NCBI GenBank assembly: GCA_029011315.1
Contig: JAQXLA010000011.1
Coordinates: 1 to 47,144 of the forward strand
Direction of reading: 5' to 3'
DNA from: Desulfovibrionaceae bacterium
GTDB lineage: Bacteria > Desulfobacterota > Desulfovibrionia > Desulfovibrionales > Desulfovibrionaceae
DNA: 47,144 nt
Positions 35,631 through 43,916 of this stretch are shown one piece after another. The notes beneath the pieces are model-generated. The model was not told where the DNA came from, did no database searches, and saw only the letters and a list, made by a program, of their open reading frames with translations. Position 1 is the stretch's first letter, and each line of letters begins with the position of its first letter. The position numbers were made by a program, and so were the translations under genes.

Positions 35631-37328
35631 ATGAATACAGAGCCCGGCATCTCCTCGGAAACGGCATCTCTTGATTTTCTGCGCCAGCGTATTCGCCAGG
35701 ACGGTCTTGACGGCCGCTTTGACGGGCGGGTGCATACCCGCTTTCCACCTGAACCCAACGGTTATCTGCATATCGGCCACGCAAAATCCATCTGTCTGAA
35801 TTTCGGCGTGGCTGCAGAAAATAACGGGCTGTGCAATCTGCGCTTCGATGATACCAATCCCGTCAAGGAAGATACGGAATATGTCGATTCCATCCGTGAG
35901 GATGTACGCTGGCTGGGCGGGGAATGGGACGATCGGGAATTCTATGCCTCAAACTATTTTGATCGTCTGTACGCCTTTGCAGAGCAGCTGATTATGGAAG
36001 GCAAAGCGTATGTTGACAGTCAAAGCGCAGATGAAATTCGTGAATCCAGAGGCACGCTGAAGGAACCGGGCAGGGAAAGCCCGTATCGGAATCGCTCTGT
36101 TGAAGAGAATCTTGATCTGTTCCGCCGCATGAAAGCCGGCGAATTTCCGGACGGCAGCTGCGTGCTTCGTGCAAAAATCGACATGGCCTCTCCGAACCTC
36201 GTCATGCGGGATCCAACGCTGTACCGCATTCGGCATGCCGCGCACCATCGCACAGGCAATGCCTGGTGCATCTATCCCATGTACGACTTCACGCACTGCA
36301 TTTCCGACTCCATCGAGGGCATTACCCATTCCATTTGCACACTCGAATTTGTCAATAACAGAGAACTGTATGACTGGGTGCTGGACACGCTCGGCATCTA
36401 TCATCCTCAGCAGATAGAATTCGCCCGGCTTGGTTTAACCTATACAGTGTTATCCAAGAGAAAGCTGATTGAACTGGTCAGAAAAGGCTATGTCAATGGC
36501 TGGGACGATCCCAGAATGCCGACGATCTGTGGCATGCGCCGCCGCGGCTATACGCCGGAATCCATTCGTGATTTCTGCGCCCGCATCGGCGTGGCGCGCG
36601 CTGAAAACCTTGTAGAGTACAGCCTGCTGGAATTCTGTGTGCGCGAGCATCTCAATGCGACGGCTCCCAGGGTTCTGGGCGTGCTTGATCCTATTAAAAT
36701 CGTAATCGAAAACTATCCCGAAGATCAAACGGAATATTTCGACATGCCCTTCAGCTCCGACGGCAGCATTCCCGGAAGCCGCAAGGTTCCCTTCTGCCGC
36801 GAACTGTATATCGAGCGTGAAGATTTCCGCGAAGATCCTCCGAAAAAATACCATCGTCTGTTCCCCGGATCCGAAGTCCGTCTGCGCTTTGCGTACTACA
36901 TTACCTGTACCGACGTCGTAAAGGACGCACAGGGCAATATTACAGAACTGAGATGTGTCTATGATCCGGAAACCCGCGGTGGAAATTCTCCGGACGGGAG
37001 AAAGGTCAAGGGAACCATTCACTGGGTTTCTGCCCGACATGCCATTTCAGCCAAAGTGCGCCTGTACGATCATCTTTTCACCAGTCCAACTCCGGGAAGT
37101 CGAGAAGACGTGCCTTTTACGGAGGAACTGAACCCGGATTCTCTGAAGACGATTACGGCTAAAGTGGAACCGGCTCTGGCTTCGTTTTCCGTCGGATCCC
37201 GTGTTCAATTTGAACGCGTGGGATATTTCTGCGTGGATCCGGACAGTACGGCCGAAGCCCCAGTCTTCAACCGTACGGTTTCCCTTAAGGATTCCTGGGC
37301 CAAAATCGAAAAGAACAGCGCGCGATGA
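35631..37328 (+). CDS. glnS: Glutaminyl-tRNA synthetase
   Basis: Charges tRNA-Gln directly. The 565-residue class I synthetase has the HIGH box in [11 protein letters not shown] and KMSKS as VLSKRK; RFDDTNP follows. The C-terminal anticodon-binding barrel is complete. AAGGA lies 7 nt before the ATG at 35631. The stop overlaps the deacetylase start by 4 nt (ATGA). Confidence 0.97.
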   Translation: MNTEPGISSETASLDFLRQRIRQDGLDGRFDGRVHTRFPPEPNGYLHIGHAKSICLNFGVAAENNGLCNLRFDDTNPVKEDTEYVDSIREDVRWLGGEWDDREFYASNYFDRLYAFAEQLIMEGKAYVDSQSADEIRESRGTLKEPGRESPYRNRSVEENLDLFRRMKAGEFPDGSCVLRAKIDMASPNLVMRDPTLYRIRHAAHHRTGNAWCIYPMYDFTHCISDSIEGITHSICTLEFVNNRELYDWVLDTLGIYHPQQIEFARLGLTYTVLSKRKLIELVRKGYVNGWDDPRMPTICGMRRRGYTPESIRDFCARIGVARAENLVEYSLLEFCVREHLNATAPRVLGVLDPIKIVIENYPEDQTEYFDMPFSSDGSIPGSRKVPFCRELYIEREDFREDPPKKYHRLFPGSEVRLRFAYYITCTDVVKDAQGNITELRCVYDPETRGGNSPDGRKVKGTIHWVSARHAISAKVRLYDHLFTSPTPGSREDVPFTEELNPDSLKTITAKVEPALASFSVGSRVQFERVGYFCVDPDSTAEAPVFNRTVSLKDSWAKIEKNSAR

Positions 37329-38176
37329 AGGGCTGCCTTTCAGGAATTCTGTCCGCTTTGCTGCTTTTCTGCTGTGAATCAATATGGGCGGCGTCCGCTT
37401 CCCCGGCAGCGACGCCGCACGCCGAAGTGAGAACAGCAAAAGGGATTCCTGTATTCATCAGTCCCTCTGTGCTGCTGGAAACGGGTATCAGGGAAAATCT
37501 GTGTGTTCTGACCTTTGATGACGGTCCCGGGCTTCATACGGGCGAGCTGCTCGATATGCTCAGGGAACACGGCATTCAGGCGACATTTTTTATCGTCGGT
37601 ACGAATGCCGTCTCTCCTCAGAAGCGCGCGATTTTACAGCGCATCATCCGTGAAGGCCATGAAATAGGCAACCATTCCATGACGCATCCGGCACTGACCA
37701 AGCTTTCTGAAGCCAAGCAGAGAGCCCAGATTGAAGGTCTGCAGAATATCGCGCGCAACCAGGGGGTTCAAAGCACCTGGCTGCGTCCGCCTTACGGGCT
37801 GCACAATGAGAAAACCCGCCGCATTGCACAAAATCTCGATTTGCCCATTGTTCTCTGGACAGTTGACAGTGAAGATTGGAAACATCCTCCCACCTTTGCG
37901 ACAATGAAAACGCTTCGTGCGGGGAAAAAGCGCGGAATTCTTCTTTTTCATGACATTCATGAAGGCACTATCCGCAATATGCCCGCAATCATCGAAGCGC
38001 TGAAAGCGGACGGTGCGAAATTTGTTTCACTCTCGGCTTTCATGGATGCCGCTGCGCGGCGTATGTATGAAGAGAAGGGAATGCCTGGATCAGACAGAAG
38101 GCAGCGTCCAGAGGTATTCCCGGATTTCGCCAGACCCAAAATGCTGTTTGCTCCGTCTTTGGAAAAGGATGCTTGA
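37325..38176 (+). CDS. Secreted polysaccharide deacetylase (NodB family)
   Basis: The 283-residue product has a signal peptide (cleavage near WAA) and a NodB deacetylase domain: TFDDGPG, the metal histidines in NHSMTHP, RPPYG, and VDSEDW with LLFHDIHEG. It likely removes N- or O-acetyl groups from peptidoglycan or a surface glycan. The start is inside the glnS stop. Confidence 0.9.
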   Translation: MKGCLSGILSALLLFCCESIWAASASPAATPHAEVRTAKGIPVFISPSVLLETGIRENLCVLTFDDGPGLHTGELLDMLREHGIQATFFIVGTNAVSPQKRAILQRIIREGHEIGNHSMTHPALTKLSEAKQRAQIEGLQNIARNQGVQSTWLRPPYGLHNEKTRRIAQNLDLPIVLWTVDSEDWKHPPTFATMKTLRAGKKRGILLFHDIHEGTIRNMPAIIEALKADGAKFVSLSAFMDAAARRMYEEKGMPGSDRRQRPEVFPDFARPKMLFAPSLEKDA

Positions 38177-38178
38177 CC

Positions 38179-38565
38179 ATGATCGTCGGAGTCGGTCTGG
38201 ACGTCACGGAATTGAGCCGCATTCAGCGGCTTTTGCGGCGTTACGGCGATCATTTTATTCGCCGCATTCTTTCCGAACGGGAAAAGTCCTTTCTTCCTGC
38301 CGGGGAAACAGGCAGGATTCTGTTCCTCGCGGGAAGATTTGCTGCCAAGGAGGCCTTTTCCAAAGCTCTTGGAACCGGATTTACGAAGGATATTATCATG
38401 CCGGATATATCTGTTCTTCCCAATACCTGCGGAGCCCCGCAGATATGCGCTTCAGGCGGAGCATACAGGCATCTGCAGGCTCTGGGGGCGGAAAGGATCT
38501 GGGTTTCCATTACGCACGGTCGAGATATTGCTGCCGCTTCCGTTGTGCTGGAAAGGCGTGAATAA
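38179..38565 (+). CDS. acpS: Holo-[acyl-carrier-protein] synthase
   Basis: Attaches 4'-phosphopantetheine to acyl carrier protein. The 128-residue protein has [12 protein letters not shown] with the metal Asp and [16 protein letters not shown] with the catalytic Glu. The ATG at 38179 has AAGGA about 10 nt upstream and lies 2 nt after the deacetylase stop. Confidence 0.96.
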   Translation: MIVGVGLDVTELSRIQRLLRRYGDHFIRRILSEREKSFLPAGETGRILFLAGRFAAKEAFSKALGTGFTKDIIMPDISVLPNTCGAPQICASGGAYRHLQALGAERIWVSITHGRDIAAASVVLERRE

Positions 38566-38588
38566 AAGCATCAAGGAGGGGTGAATTC

Positions 38589-39140
38589 ATGGACATTCGA
38601 GGAACAACTATTCTGGCTTTGCGCAGAGGCGACACCACTGCCGTGATCGGAGACGGACAGGTGACACTCGGTCAAAGTCTCGTTATGAAGCATACGGCTA
38701 CGAAAGTCCGCCGAATGCACCGGGGATCCGTTGTCGCAGGCTTTGCCGGAGCGACGGCCGATGCTTTCACGCTTTTTGAAATGTTTGAAGCGCAATTGGA
38801 AGAAAAAGGCGGCAATCTGCTGCGAGCAGCCGTCGATTTGGCAAAAGAATGGCGCAAGGACAAATATCTCCGCCGTCTTGAAGCCATGCTGCTTCTTGCT
38901 GACCAGCACCACATCCTCATTTTAAGCGGAAACGGCGATGTCATCGAGCCTGATGACGGAGTTGCCTCAATTGGCAGCGGAGGTCCTTATGCGCTTTCCG
39001 CAGCCAGAGCCCTGCTCCGGCACAGCAACTTGAACGCGGAAGAGATCGCCCGCCACAGCATGGAAATTGCTTCCGAACTGTGCGTATTCACCAATAACCA
39101 TTTTACCCTTGAGCTGATTTCCGAAGAAAAGCGCAGCTGA
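38589..39140 (+). CDS. hslV: ATP-dependent protease HslV
   Basis: The proteasome-like peptidase of HslUV. The 183-residue precursor reads [10 protein letters not shown] at its start; cleavage before the first Thr of TTIL would expose the catalytic threonine. GDGQVTLG and [14 protein letters not shown] are family motifs. The partner ATPase HslU is not adjacent. AAGGAGG precedes the ATG. Confidence 0.96.
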   Translation: MDIRGTTILALRRGDTTAVIGDGQVTLGQSLVMKHTATKVRRMHRGSVVAGFAGATADAFTLFEMFEAQLEEKGGNLLRAAVDLAKEWRKDKYLRRLEAMLLLADQHHILILSGNGDVIEPDDGVASIGSGGPYALSAARALLRHSNLNAEEIARHSMEIASELCVFTNNHFTLELISEEKRS

Positions 39141-39286
39141 TTTCAGCCCGTGATACGGGAAAAAACTTGCAGAGATTTCTCAAAGGATCTAAAAAGGGGA
39201 TCTCAGCTTCGATTTCTGCTTCAGGGCAATTTTTCGCCTTATGTTTTTAATACATCGCAGAAGTCAATAAATCAAGGAGTTCCATC

Positions 39287-40222
39287 ATGAAAGTCACCGT
39301 TCTCGGCGCTGCCGGAGGTATCGGCCAGCCCCTTTCTCTGCTTCTGAAAACCAATCTTCCCGCAGGCAGCGAACTGAATCTGTTCGATGTGGCGCCCTTT
39401 ACTCCTGGCGTTGCCGCCGATATCAATGACATTCCTACGCAGGTCAAAACGCAGGGCTTCTGCGGAGATGCTGCGGCAGCTCTGAAGGGCTCCGATCTTG
39501 TCGTTGTCGTGGCCGGCCTCGCCCGCAAGCCCGGAATGACGAGAGCTGATCTTCTTGCGAAAAATGCCGGCATCGTGGCTTCGCTTATCAAAGCCGCCGC
39601 TGAAAACTGCCCCAACGCCTTTATCGCCGTTGTAACCAATCCCGTTAACGTTATGGTACCCCTGGCCGCCCGTGTCCTGAAAGAAGCCGGATGCTACAAT
39701 CCTGCCCGTCTCGCCGGCGTAACGATGCTGGACGTTCTGCGTTCCCGCCGCGTTATGATGGATCGCAAGGGTCTGACCGGTGCTGACGGAGATGTAACCG
39801 TCATCGGCGGACATTCCGGCGTCAGCATCCTGCCTCTTTTCTCCAAGGTGGCAAAAGCTTCCTTCTCTGATGCTGAAATTGCCGAAATTACCGATGTGGT
39901 CCGCAACGGCGGCACGACTGTTGTAGAAGCCAAAGCCGGCGCCGGCAGCGCAACGCTGTCCATGGCCATGGCTGCCTGTACGTTTGTGATGACCGTTCTG
40001 CGCGGCATGAATGGCGAAAAAGACGCTGAAGCCTGCGCATACGTTGAAAATCCCTCGGCTCCCCTGCCTTTCTTTGCGCAGAAGCTTGTCTTTGGCAAAA
40101 ACGGCATTGAATCCTTTGTGCCTTACGGTACGCTGAGTGCTTTCGAACAGGAACAGCTCAACGCTATGCTTCCCGTTCTGAAGGATGAGCAGGACAAAGC
40201 CGCAGCCATTGAACTGAACTAA
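39287..40222 (+). CDS. mdh: Malate dehydrogenase
   Basis: NAD-dependent oxidation of malate to oxaloacetate. The 311-residue protein has GAAGGIGQ, the active-site segment RADLLAKNAGI, and catalytic His in IGGHSGVSILP. It resembles the E. coli-type MDH more than the lactate-dehydrogenase-like type. AAGGAG lies 6 nt before the ATG. A strong terminator follows. Confidence 0.97.
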   Translation: MKVTVLGAAGGIGQPLSLLLKTNLPAGSELNLFDVAPFTPGVAADINDIPTQVKTQGFCGDAAAALKGSDLVVVVAGLARKPGMTRADLLAKNAGIVASLIKAAAENCPNAFIAVVTNPVNVMVPLAARVLKEAGCYNPARLAGVTMLDVLRSRRVMMDRKGLTGADGDVTVIGGHSGVSILPLFSKVAKASFSDAEIAEITDVVRNGGTTVVEAKAGAGSATLSMAMAACTFVMTVLRGMNGEKDAEACAYVENPSAPLPFFAQKLVFGKNGIESFVPYGTLSAFEQEQLNAMLPVLKDEQDKAAAIELN

Positions 40223-40236
40223 CCGTCTCTTTTCAC

Positions 40237-40273
40237 AAAAGCGCCCCCGCAGCTATCTTTGCGGGGGCGCTTT
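40237..40273. terminator. Bidirectional terminator between mdh and the converging gene
   Basis: A 10-bp GC stem GCGCCCCCGC/GCGGGGGCGC with A-rich and T-rich flanks; it lies between the two stops. Confidence 0.9.
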
Positions 40274-40873
40274 CTATCCTTTCACAACTGCGCATTCCTC
40301 AATTTTTGGCAGATAATTTTCCCAGCGCAGACACTGCTCCTTTAACGCCTGATCCAGTATTTTTATCATTCCAGCATAGTCACGGACTTTTACAGCCTCA
40401 GTCAGTTCCTCCAGGCACAGCACCAGAGCTTCCTCGCCGCCATGAAGTATAGTTCTGACCCCAAGCTCTGAAATCTGCTTTTGCAAACGATCAATACTGA
40501 CCAGAGCCTGCCTGGCAATGGAAAACAGCGGTTCCAGCATGCGAAGCGCCTCTTCTTCATCATGCTCCCGCAATTTAAGCGCAGCCCCAGCTGCTCCGTT
40601 TTTCAGCAGGCGGATCAAAGCGAGCAGATGCTTCGCCGATTGTACCGGCAATTCTGCCAGCGACACTGTATGTATCGCAATATTATCGTTTCCGTTCAGC
40701 ATCCTGTCCGCCTCATCCTCGGATGTTGGAGCAAACAAACTGCCGTTGATCAGCACCTCGGCAATACGTCGATCCTGTGCACACAATTCCGCATGCACTG
40801 CGCACAGAATATCCCTCAGGCTGTTTTCACCCGTTTCCAAATCGCAGCGTCTGACATCGTCAACTGTTATCAT
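40274..40873 (-). CDS. Conserved-looking helical protein of unknown function
   Basis: The 199-residue product starts at the ATG at 40873 with AGGAGG about 7 nt upstream (ITVDDVRRCDLETGE...). It is acidic and almost all alpha-helical, with no signal, membrane segment or cysteine motif. I do not recognise the family. It is divergent from tRNA-Ser(TGA) and converges on mdh, so it is a single-gene unit. Confidence 0.6.
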   Translation of the reverse strand: MITVDDVRRCDLETGENSLRDILCAVHAELCAQDRRIAEVLINGSLFAPTSEDEADRMLNGNDNIAIHTVSLAELPVQSAKHLLALIRLLKNGAAGAALKLREHDEEEALRMLEPLFSIARQALVSIDRLQKQISELGVRTILHGGEEALVLCLEELTEAVKVRDYAGMIKILDQALKEQCLRWENYLPKIEECAVVKG

Positions 40874-40946
40874 CTTTCTCCTCCTGATACCTCGTGATGC
40901 AATCGCGAAAATATTGTACGGTCGGAATACTAAAAAGCAAGACATC

Positions 40947-40976
40947 TTGACAGGTTGCTTGAAGACGGGATAGAAT
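40947..40976 (+). promoter_or_regulatory. Promoter of tRNA-Ser(TGA)
   Basis: TTGACA (40947-40952) and TAGAAT (40971-40976), spacer 18 bp, just before the tRNA. Confidence 0.6.
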
Positions 40977-40988
40977 ACTGTGCATTGC

Positions 40989-41078
40989 GGAGGGATGGCA
41001 GAGCGGTTGAATGCGGCGGTCTTGAAAACCGTTGAAGGCGTGAGTCTTCCGGGAGTTCGAATCTCTCTCCCTCCGCCA
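40989..41078 (+). tRNA. tRNA-Ser (anticodon TGA)
   Basis: Acceptor GGAGGGA pairs with TCCCTCC, then discriminator G and encoded CCA. The loop CTTGAAA gives TGA. It has a long variable arm and T-loop GTTCGAATC. Length is 90 nt. Its 3' flank is the second copy of the 84-bp repeat. Confidence 0.95.
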
Positions 41079-41155
41079 TACTAGAATCCAAGTAAGTCCG
41101 TTTTAGTCCGTAAGTGTCTGAACGGACTTATTTTTTTATTCATTCTCCTGTCTGT
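41072..41155. repeat. 84-bp inverted repeat, right copy (downstream flank of tRNA-Ser(TGA))
   Basis: Matches the minus strand of 5254-5337 at 83 of 84 bases. It includes the tRNA 3' end, the linker and the terminator. Beyond 41155 the two flanks align weakly and then diverge. This side faces an hsdS stub, the other an hsdM stub. Confidence 0.85.
41094..41137 (+). terminator. Terminator of tRNA-Ser(TGA)
   Basis: AAGTCCGTT/AACGGACTT stem (inner AGTCCGT/ACGGACT alternative) followed by a T7 run; the same structure as at 5272-5315. Confidence 0.7.
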
Positions 41156-41274
41156 TATTGTTTAGGATAGTCTAGAAAGGACGGAGAAACCATAACCAGA
41201 AGTGAAAGATCTTCGTCTGTCAGCAGAAATATTCAGGATAAGACAGCCCTTATCTGGAATGCGGAGGACTGACA

Positions 41275-41528
41275 TGGATGAAGTGATGCGCTATGCCGAG
41301 ATGAAGGACAGCGGCGTGGAGTGGATTGGGATGATGCCGAGACATTGGAAAAGTTGCTCTTTGAAATATCTTTGTTCTATGCAAGCAGGAAAAAATCTTA
41401 CTTCCGAGCAGATTACAGACGATGGGACGTATCCTGTTTACGGGGGGAATGGTTCGAAGAAGCCCTCCATAGTTCCTGTAAATGAGGACTCTATGGAGGG
41501 CTTTGGTTGTGTATTAGTAAGAAATTAG
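41275..41528 (+). pseudogene. hsdS: Type I restriction-modification HsdS, N-terminal fragment
   Basis: From the ATG at 41275 the frame gives about 84 residues typical of the N-terminus of HsdS target-recognition domains: MKDSGVEWIGMMPRHWKSCS and TYPVYGGNG. HsdS is normally around 400 residues with two such domains. Family likeness ends at GGNG, where a hairpin and foreign sequence begin; the frame stops with TAG at 41526-41528. The specificity subunit is therefore dead. About 80 bp of open frame before it (ending LIWNAED) may be the end of a lost upstream gene. Confidence 0.75.
41461..41502. other. Long hairpin between the hsdS stub and the HNH gene
   Basis: AGCCCTCCATAG and CTATGGAGGGCT form a perfect 12-bp stem around an 18-nt loop, itself partly paired. 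It lies 30 bp after the HNH stop (minus strand). The T-run is poor, so it may be an end-of-transcript structure or a recombination remnant. Confidence 0.6.
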
Positions 41529-41531
41529 ACT

Positions 41532-42365
41532 CTATTCTATATCATTGGAGTAACTTTCAGCAACTTTTTTCAGTTTTTCGGAATCCTCTTTATTATTGAG
41601 GATATGAATTTTACGGTGACAATTCGGGCATAGTGCTACGGTATTCATAATACTATCCTCTCCCCCATTAGATAGCCAAATAATATGGTGTGATTCAAGG
41701 TAAGGAGAGCCCATTTTATCAACGAAAGGAGCCTGTTGTCCGCACAACTGGCATACTCCGTTCGCACGCCGTTTAGCATATTCAGCAATAGTAACATTCC
41801 TTTCGGAAATATTTGTAACTACTGTTCTTGTTGAAACTTTTTTTGACGAATTGTTTTGGGCAAGTTTTTTAAGTTCTTCAAAAGAAATATGTTTTATTGT
41901 TTTTAATTTCTCTGCTATATTTTCTTTATATATTTTTTCACTTATATAGGTATTCAATTGTTTAGATTTTATTGGAAAAACCCACACAATTCGTTCTTCT
42001 CCATTAATATCTTTTTGAATGTCCTCATAGGGCGTGTTTGATAATTCAAATATGCCTTGATAAACATATTCTCCACGCTTGAATACTTCAAATAAATGAA
42101 CTTCTATATCATTATCTTTTGAATAATATAATGTTTTATTTTGTCTAGATATTTTTTGGTCTCCAAATTTTCCCTCACCTGTATAATGTAGTTCATTTCC
42201 GAACCACTTATCTTCATAAAAGCCCTTTGTATGGTCAGAAATTAAAACGAGGCAATTTAACCGGTTAGAGCGACGCATACCGCCCATATTGCGACATTGA
42301 AAAGTTGTATAAAGTTGTTTATGTGAAATAATTTGACCAATTTCAAAATTAGGGTAAAAACTCAT
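41532..42365 (-). CDS. HNH endonuclease, possibly modification-dependent
   Basis: The 277-residue product ends in an HNH domain: CQLC, ESHHIIWLSNGGEDS, and NTVALCPNCHRKIH, with both zinc CxxC pairs and the catalytic His. The N-terminal half (WFGNELHYTGEGKFGDQ, then NKTLYYSKD and VHLFEVF) resembles the SRA-like or DUF3427-type modules found in restriction enzymes that read modified bases. That domain assignment is inference. The ATG at 42365 has AAGGAAG upstream; the longer frame overlaps nhaC. The gene is AT-rich and codon use differs from its neighbours, a sign of transfer. It sits 40 nt after nhaC, beside an hsdS stub. Confidence 0.85.
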   Translation of the reverse strand: MSFYPNFEIGQIISHKQLYTTFQCRNMGGMRRSNRLNCLVLISDHTKGFYEDKWFGNELHYTGEGKFGDQKISRQNKTLYYSKDNDIEVHLFEVFKRGEYVYQGIFELSNTPYEDIQKDINGEERIVWVFPIKSKQLNTYISEKIYKENIAEKLKTIKHISFEELKKLAQNNSSKKVSTRTVVTNISERNVTIAEYAKRRANGVCQLCGQQAPFVDKMGSPYLESHHIIWLSNGGEDSIMNTVALCPNCHRKIHILNNKEDSEKLKKVAESYSNDIE

Positions 42366-42405
42366 AATTACTACTTCCTTACTAGCAGCGATGCAGGGAC
42401 TTGCT

Positions 42406-43746
42406 CTAGGCTTTGCGCTTTTCAGGAGCAAAAACGACAAACAGCGTGCAGGATACTGCCAGCATCATGGGATAAATCAGCATGGGCATGACATGCATCG
42501 CCGAAAGCGTATGCCCCATCGTACTTGCGGCCGCAAGCAGAATGAGCATCTGTGCGCCATAGGGAATAATTCCCTGAAAAATACAGGAAAACGTATCCAG
42601 AATAGATGCCGTTCTGCTGGGAGAAACGCCATATTCATCAGCGATTTCACGGGCAATCGGATTGCTGATCACAATGGCCACTGTGTTGTTTGCAGTTGCG
42701 ATATCCATCAGACCTACCAGCAGACCGATGCCGAACTGTCCGCCCTTATGACTTCTGAAGGTTCTGCGGATGGTTCCCAGCAATGCCGCAAAGCCGCCGT
42801 TTCTGCGCATCAGCCCCGCCAGAGATGCGGCAAGAATCGCTACCATGGATGTTTCGAACATTCCTGCCGCTCCGGATCCGCTTTGCTTAAGCAAGGTAAT
42901 GGCATCAGCATTTCCGGAAACAAGCATAATCAGCAATCCGGAAAGAATGCCGACTATCAGGACGGAAAACACGCTGCAGCCGATAATGCCGCCGATTAGA
43001 ACAAGCAGATAGGGGATAATGTTGATCAGACTGTAGGGTTGGATATTTGCCGGCGCAATTGTCTGGCTCTGAGCCAAAATGTGCGTAATGACCAGCGTAA
43101 TTAGGGCGGCAGGCAGAGCTATACGAAAATTTTCACGAAATTTTGCCTGCATGGGACATCCCTGACCATTACAGGCTGCAATGGTCGTATCGGAAATAAA
43201 AGACAAATTATCGCCGAACATGGCTCCTCCCATAACAGCGCCAAGGCAAAGCGGCAGACTGAAACCGGAGGCATCCGACAGAGAAACAGCCAATGGCGTA
43301 ATCACCGTAATAGTTCCGCAGGATGTTCCCATGGACAGGGAAACAAAAGCACTGATGACAAAGATCGCCGCAGGGGTCCATTCTGCGGGAAGAAAAGACA
43401 AAATGCAGTTGGCCACGCTGGAAGCTCCCGAACGCCCCACTACGCCGACAAAGATCCCCGCCAAAAGAAAAATCAGAATCATCGTAATGATATTCCGATC
43501 AGCCATCGCCTCCGCCATAATCTCCAGGCGCTCATTTCCAGAAAGATCCCGGCTCTGTCTGCAGGCCACGGCAATACCGAGCAGAAAGGCGATAATAACG
43601 GGCACATTGTAAAAGCCCATGGGGATATCCAGAACATACTCAAAAAGCACGCCCAATCCCAGATAAAAGGCCATGAAGACAGCTATAGGAAGAAGAGCTC
43701 TTCCATTCTCCGGCTTTTCCTGAATGACAGAACCAAACTGATGCAT
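42406..43746 (-). CDS. nhaC: Na+/H+ antiporter, NhaC family
   Basis: A 446-residue membrane protein with about eleven helices. Family motifs include SMGTSCGTITVITP and GGAMFGDNLSFISDTT in the middle and ATANNTVAIVIS towards the C-terminus. It exchanges sodium for protons. CTGGAG lies about 7 nt before the ATG. The stop is TAG. It is core-like in composition, unlike the HNH gene that follows. Confidence 0.9.
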   Translation of the reverse strand: MHQFGSVIQEKPENGRALLPIAVFMAFYLGLGVLFEYVLDIPMGFYNVPVIIAFLLGIAVACRQSRDLSGNERLEIMAEAMADRNIITMILIFLLAGIFVGVVGRSGASSVANCILSFLPAEWTPAAIFVISAFVSLSMGTSCGTITVITPLAVSLSDASGFSLPLCLGAVMGGAMFGDNLSFISDTTIAACNGQGCPMQAKFRENFRIALPAALITLVITHILAQSQTIAPANIQPYSLINIIPYLLVLIGGIIGCSVFSVLIVGILSGLLIMLVSGNADAITLLKQSGSGAAGMFETSMVAILAASLAGLMRRNGGFAALLGTIRRTFRSHKGGQFGIGLLVGLMDIATANNTVAIVISNPIAREIADEYGVSPSRTASILDTFSCIFQGIIPYGAQMLILLAAASTMGHTLSAMHVMPMLIYPMMLAVSCTLFVVFAPEKRKA

Positions 43747-43852
43747 TGCGTTCTCCAGTAAAAAAACTGCGGTTGAATCCGGCAGTCCGTAAAGATAGTG
43801 TTTCTGGACATATCAAAAGAGTCTTTGAAAAATCAAGATGTTCCGAAGAAAA

Positions 43853-43899
43853 ATAAAAGAGGATTCCCGTCCGGGACGCCCGGAAAGGAACCCTCTTTT
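43853..43899 (-). terminator. Terminator after the RTX adhesin gene
   Basis: On the minus strand AAGAGG...CCTCTT with inner CCGGG/CCCGG forms a long imperfect stem, followed by TTTTATTTTT. Confidence 0.75.
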
Positions 43900-43916
43900 C
43901 TATAAGTCTGCTTTAT

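Noticed and set aside
41532..42440. A 302-residue HNH protein starting inside nhaC
   Set aside because: The extra residues overlap the nhaC 3' end, and the ATG at 42365 has a clear ribosome-binding site.
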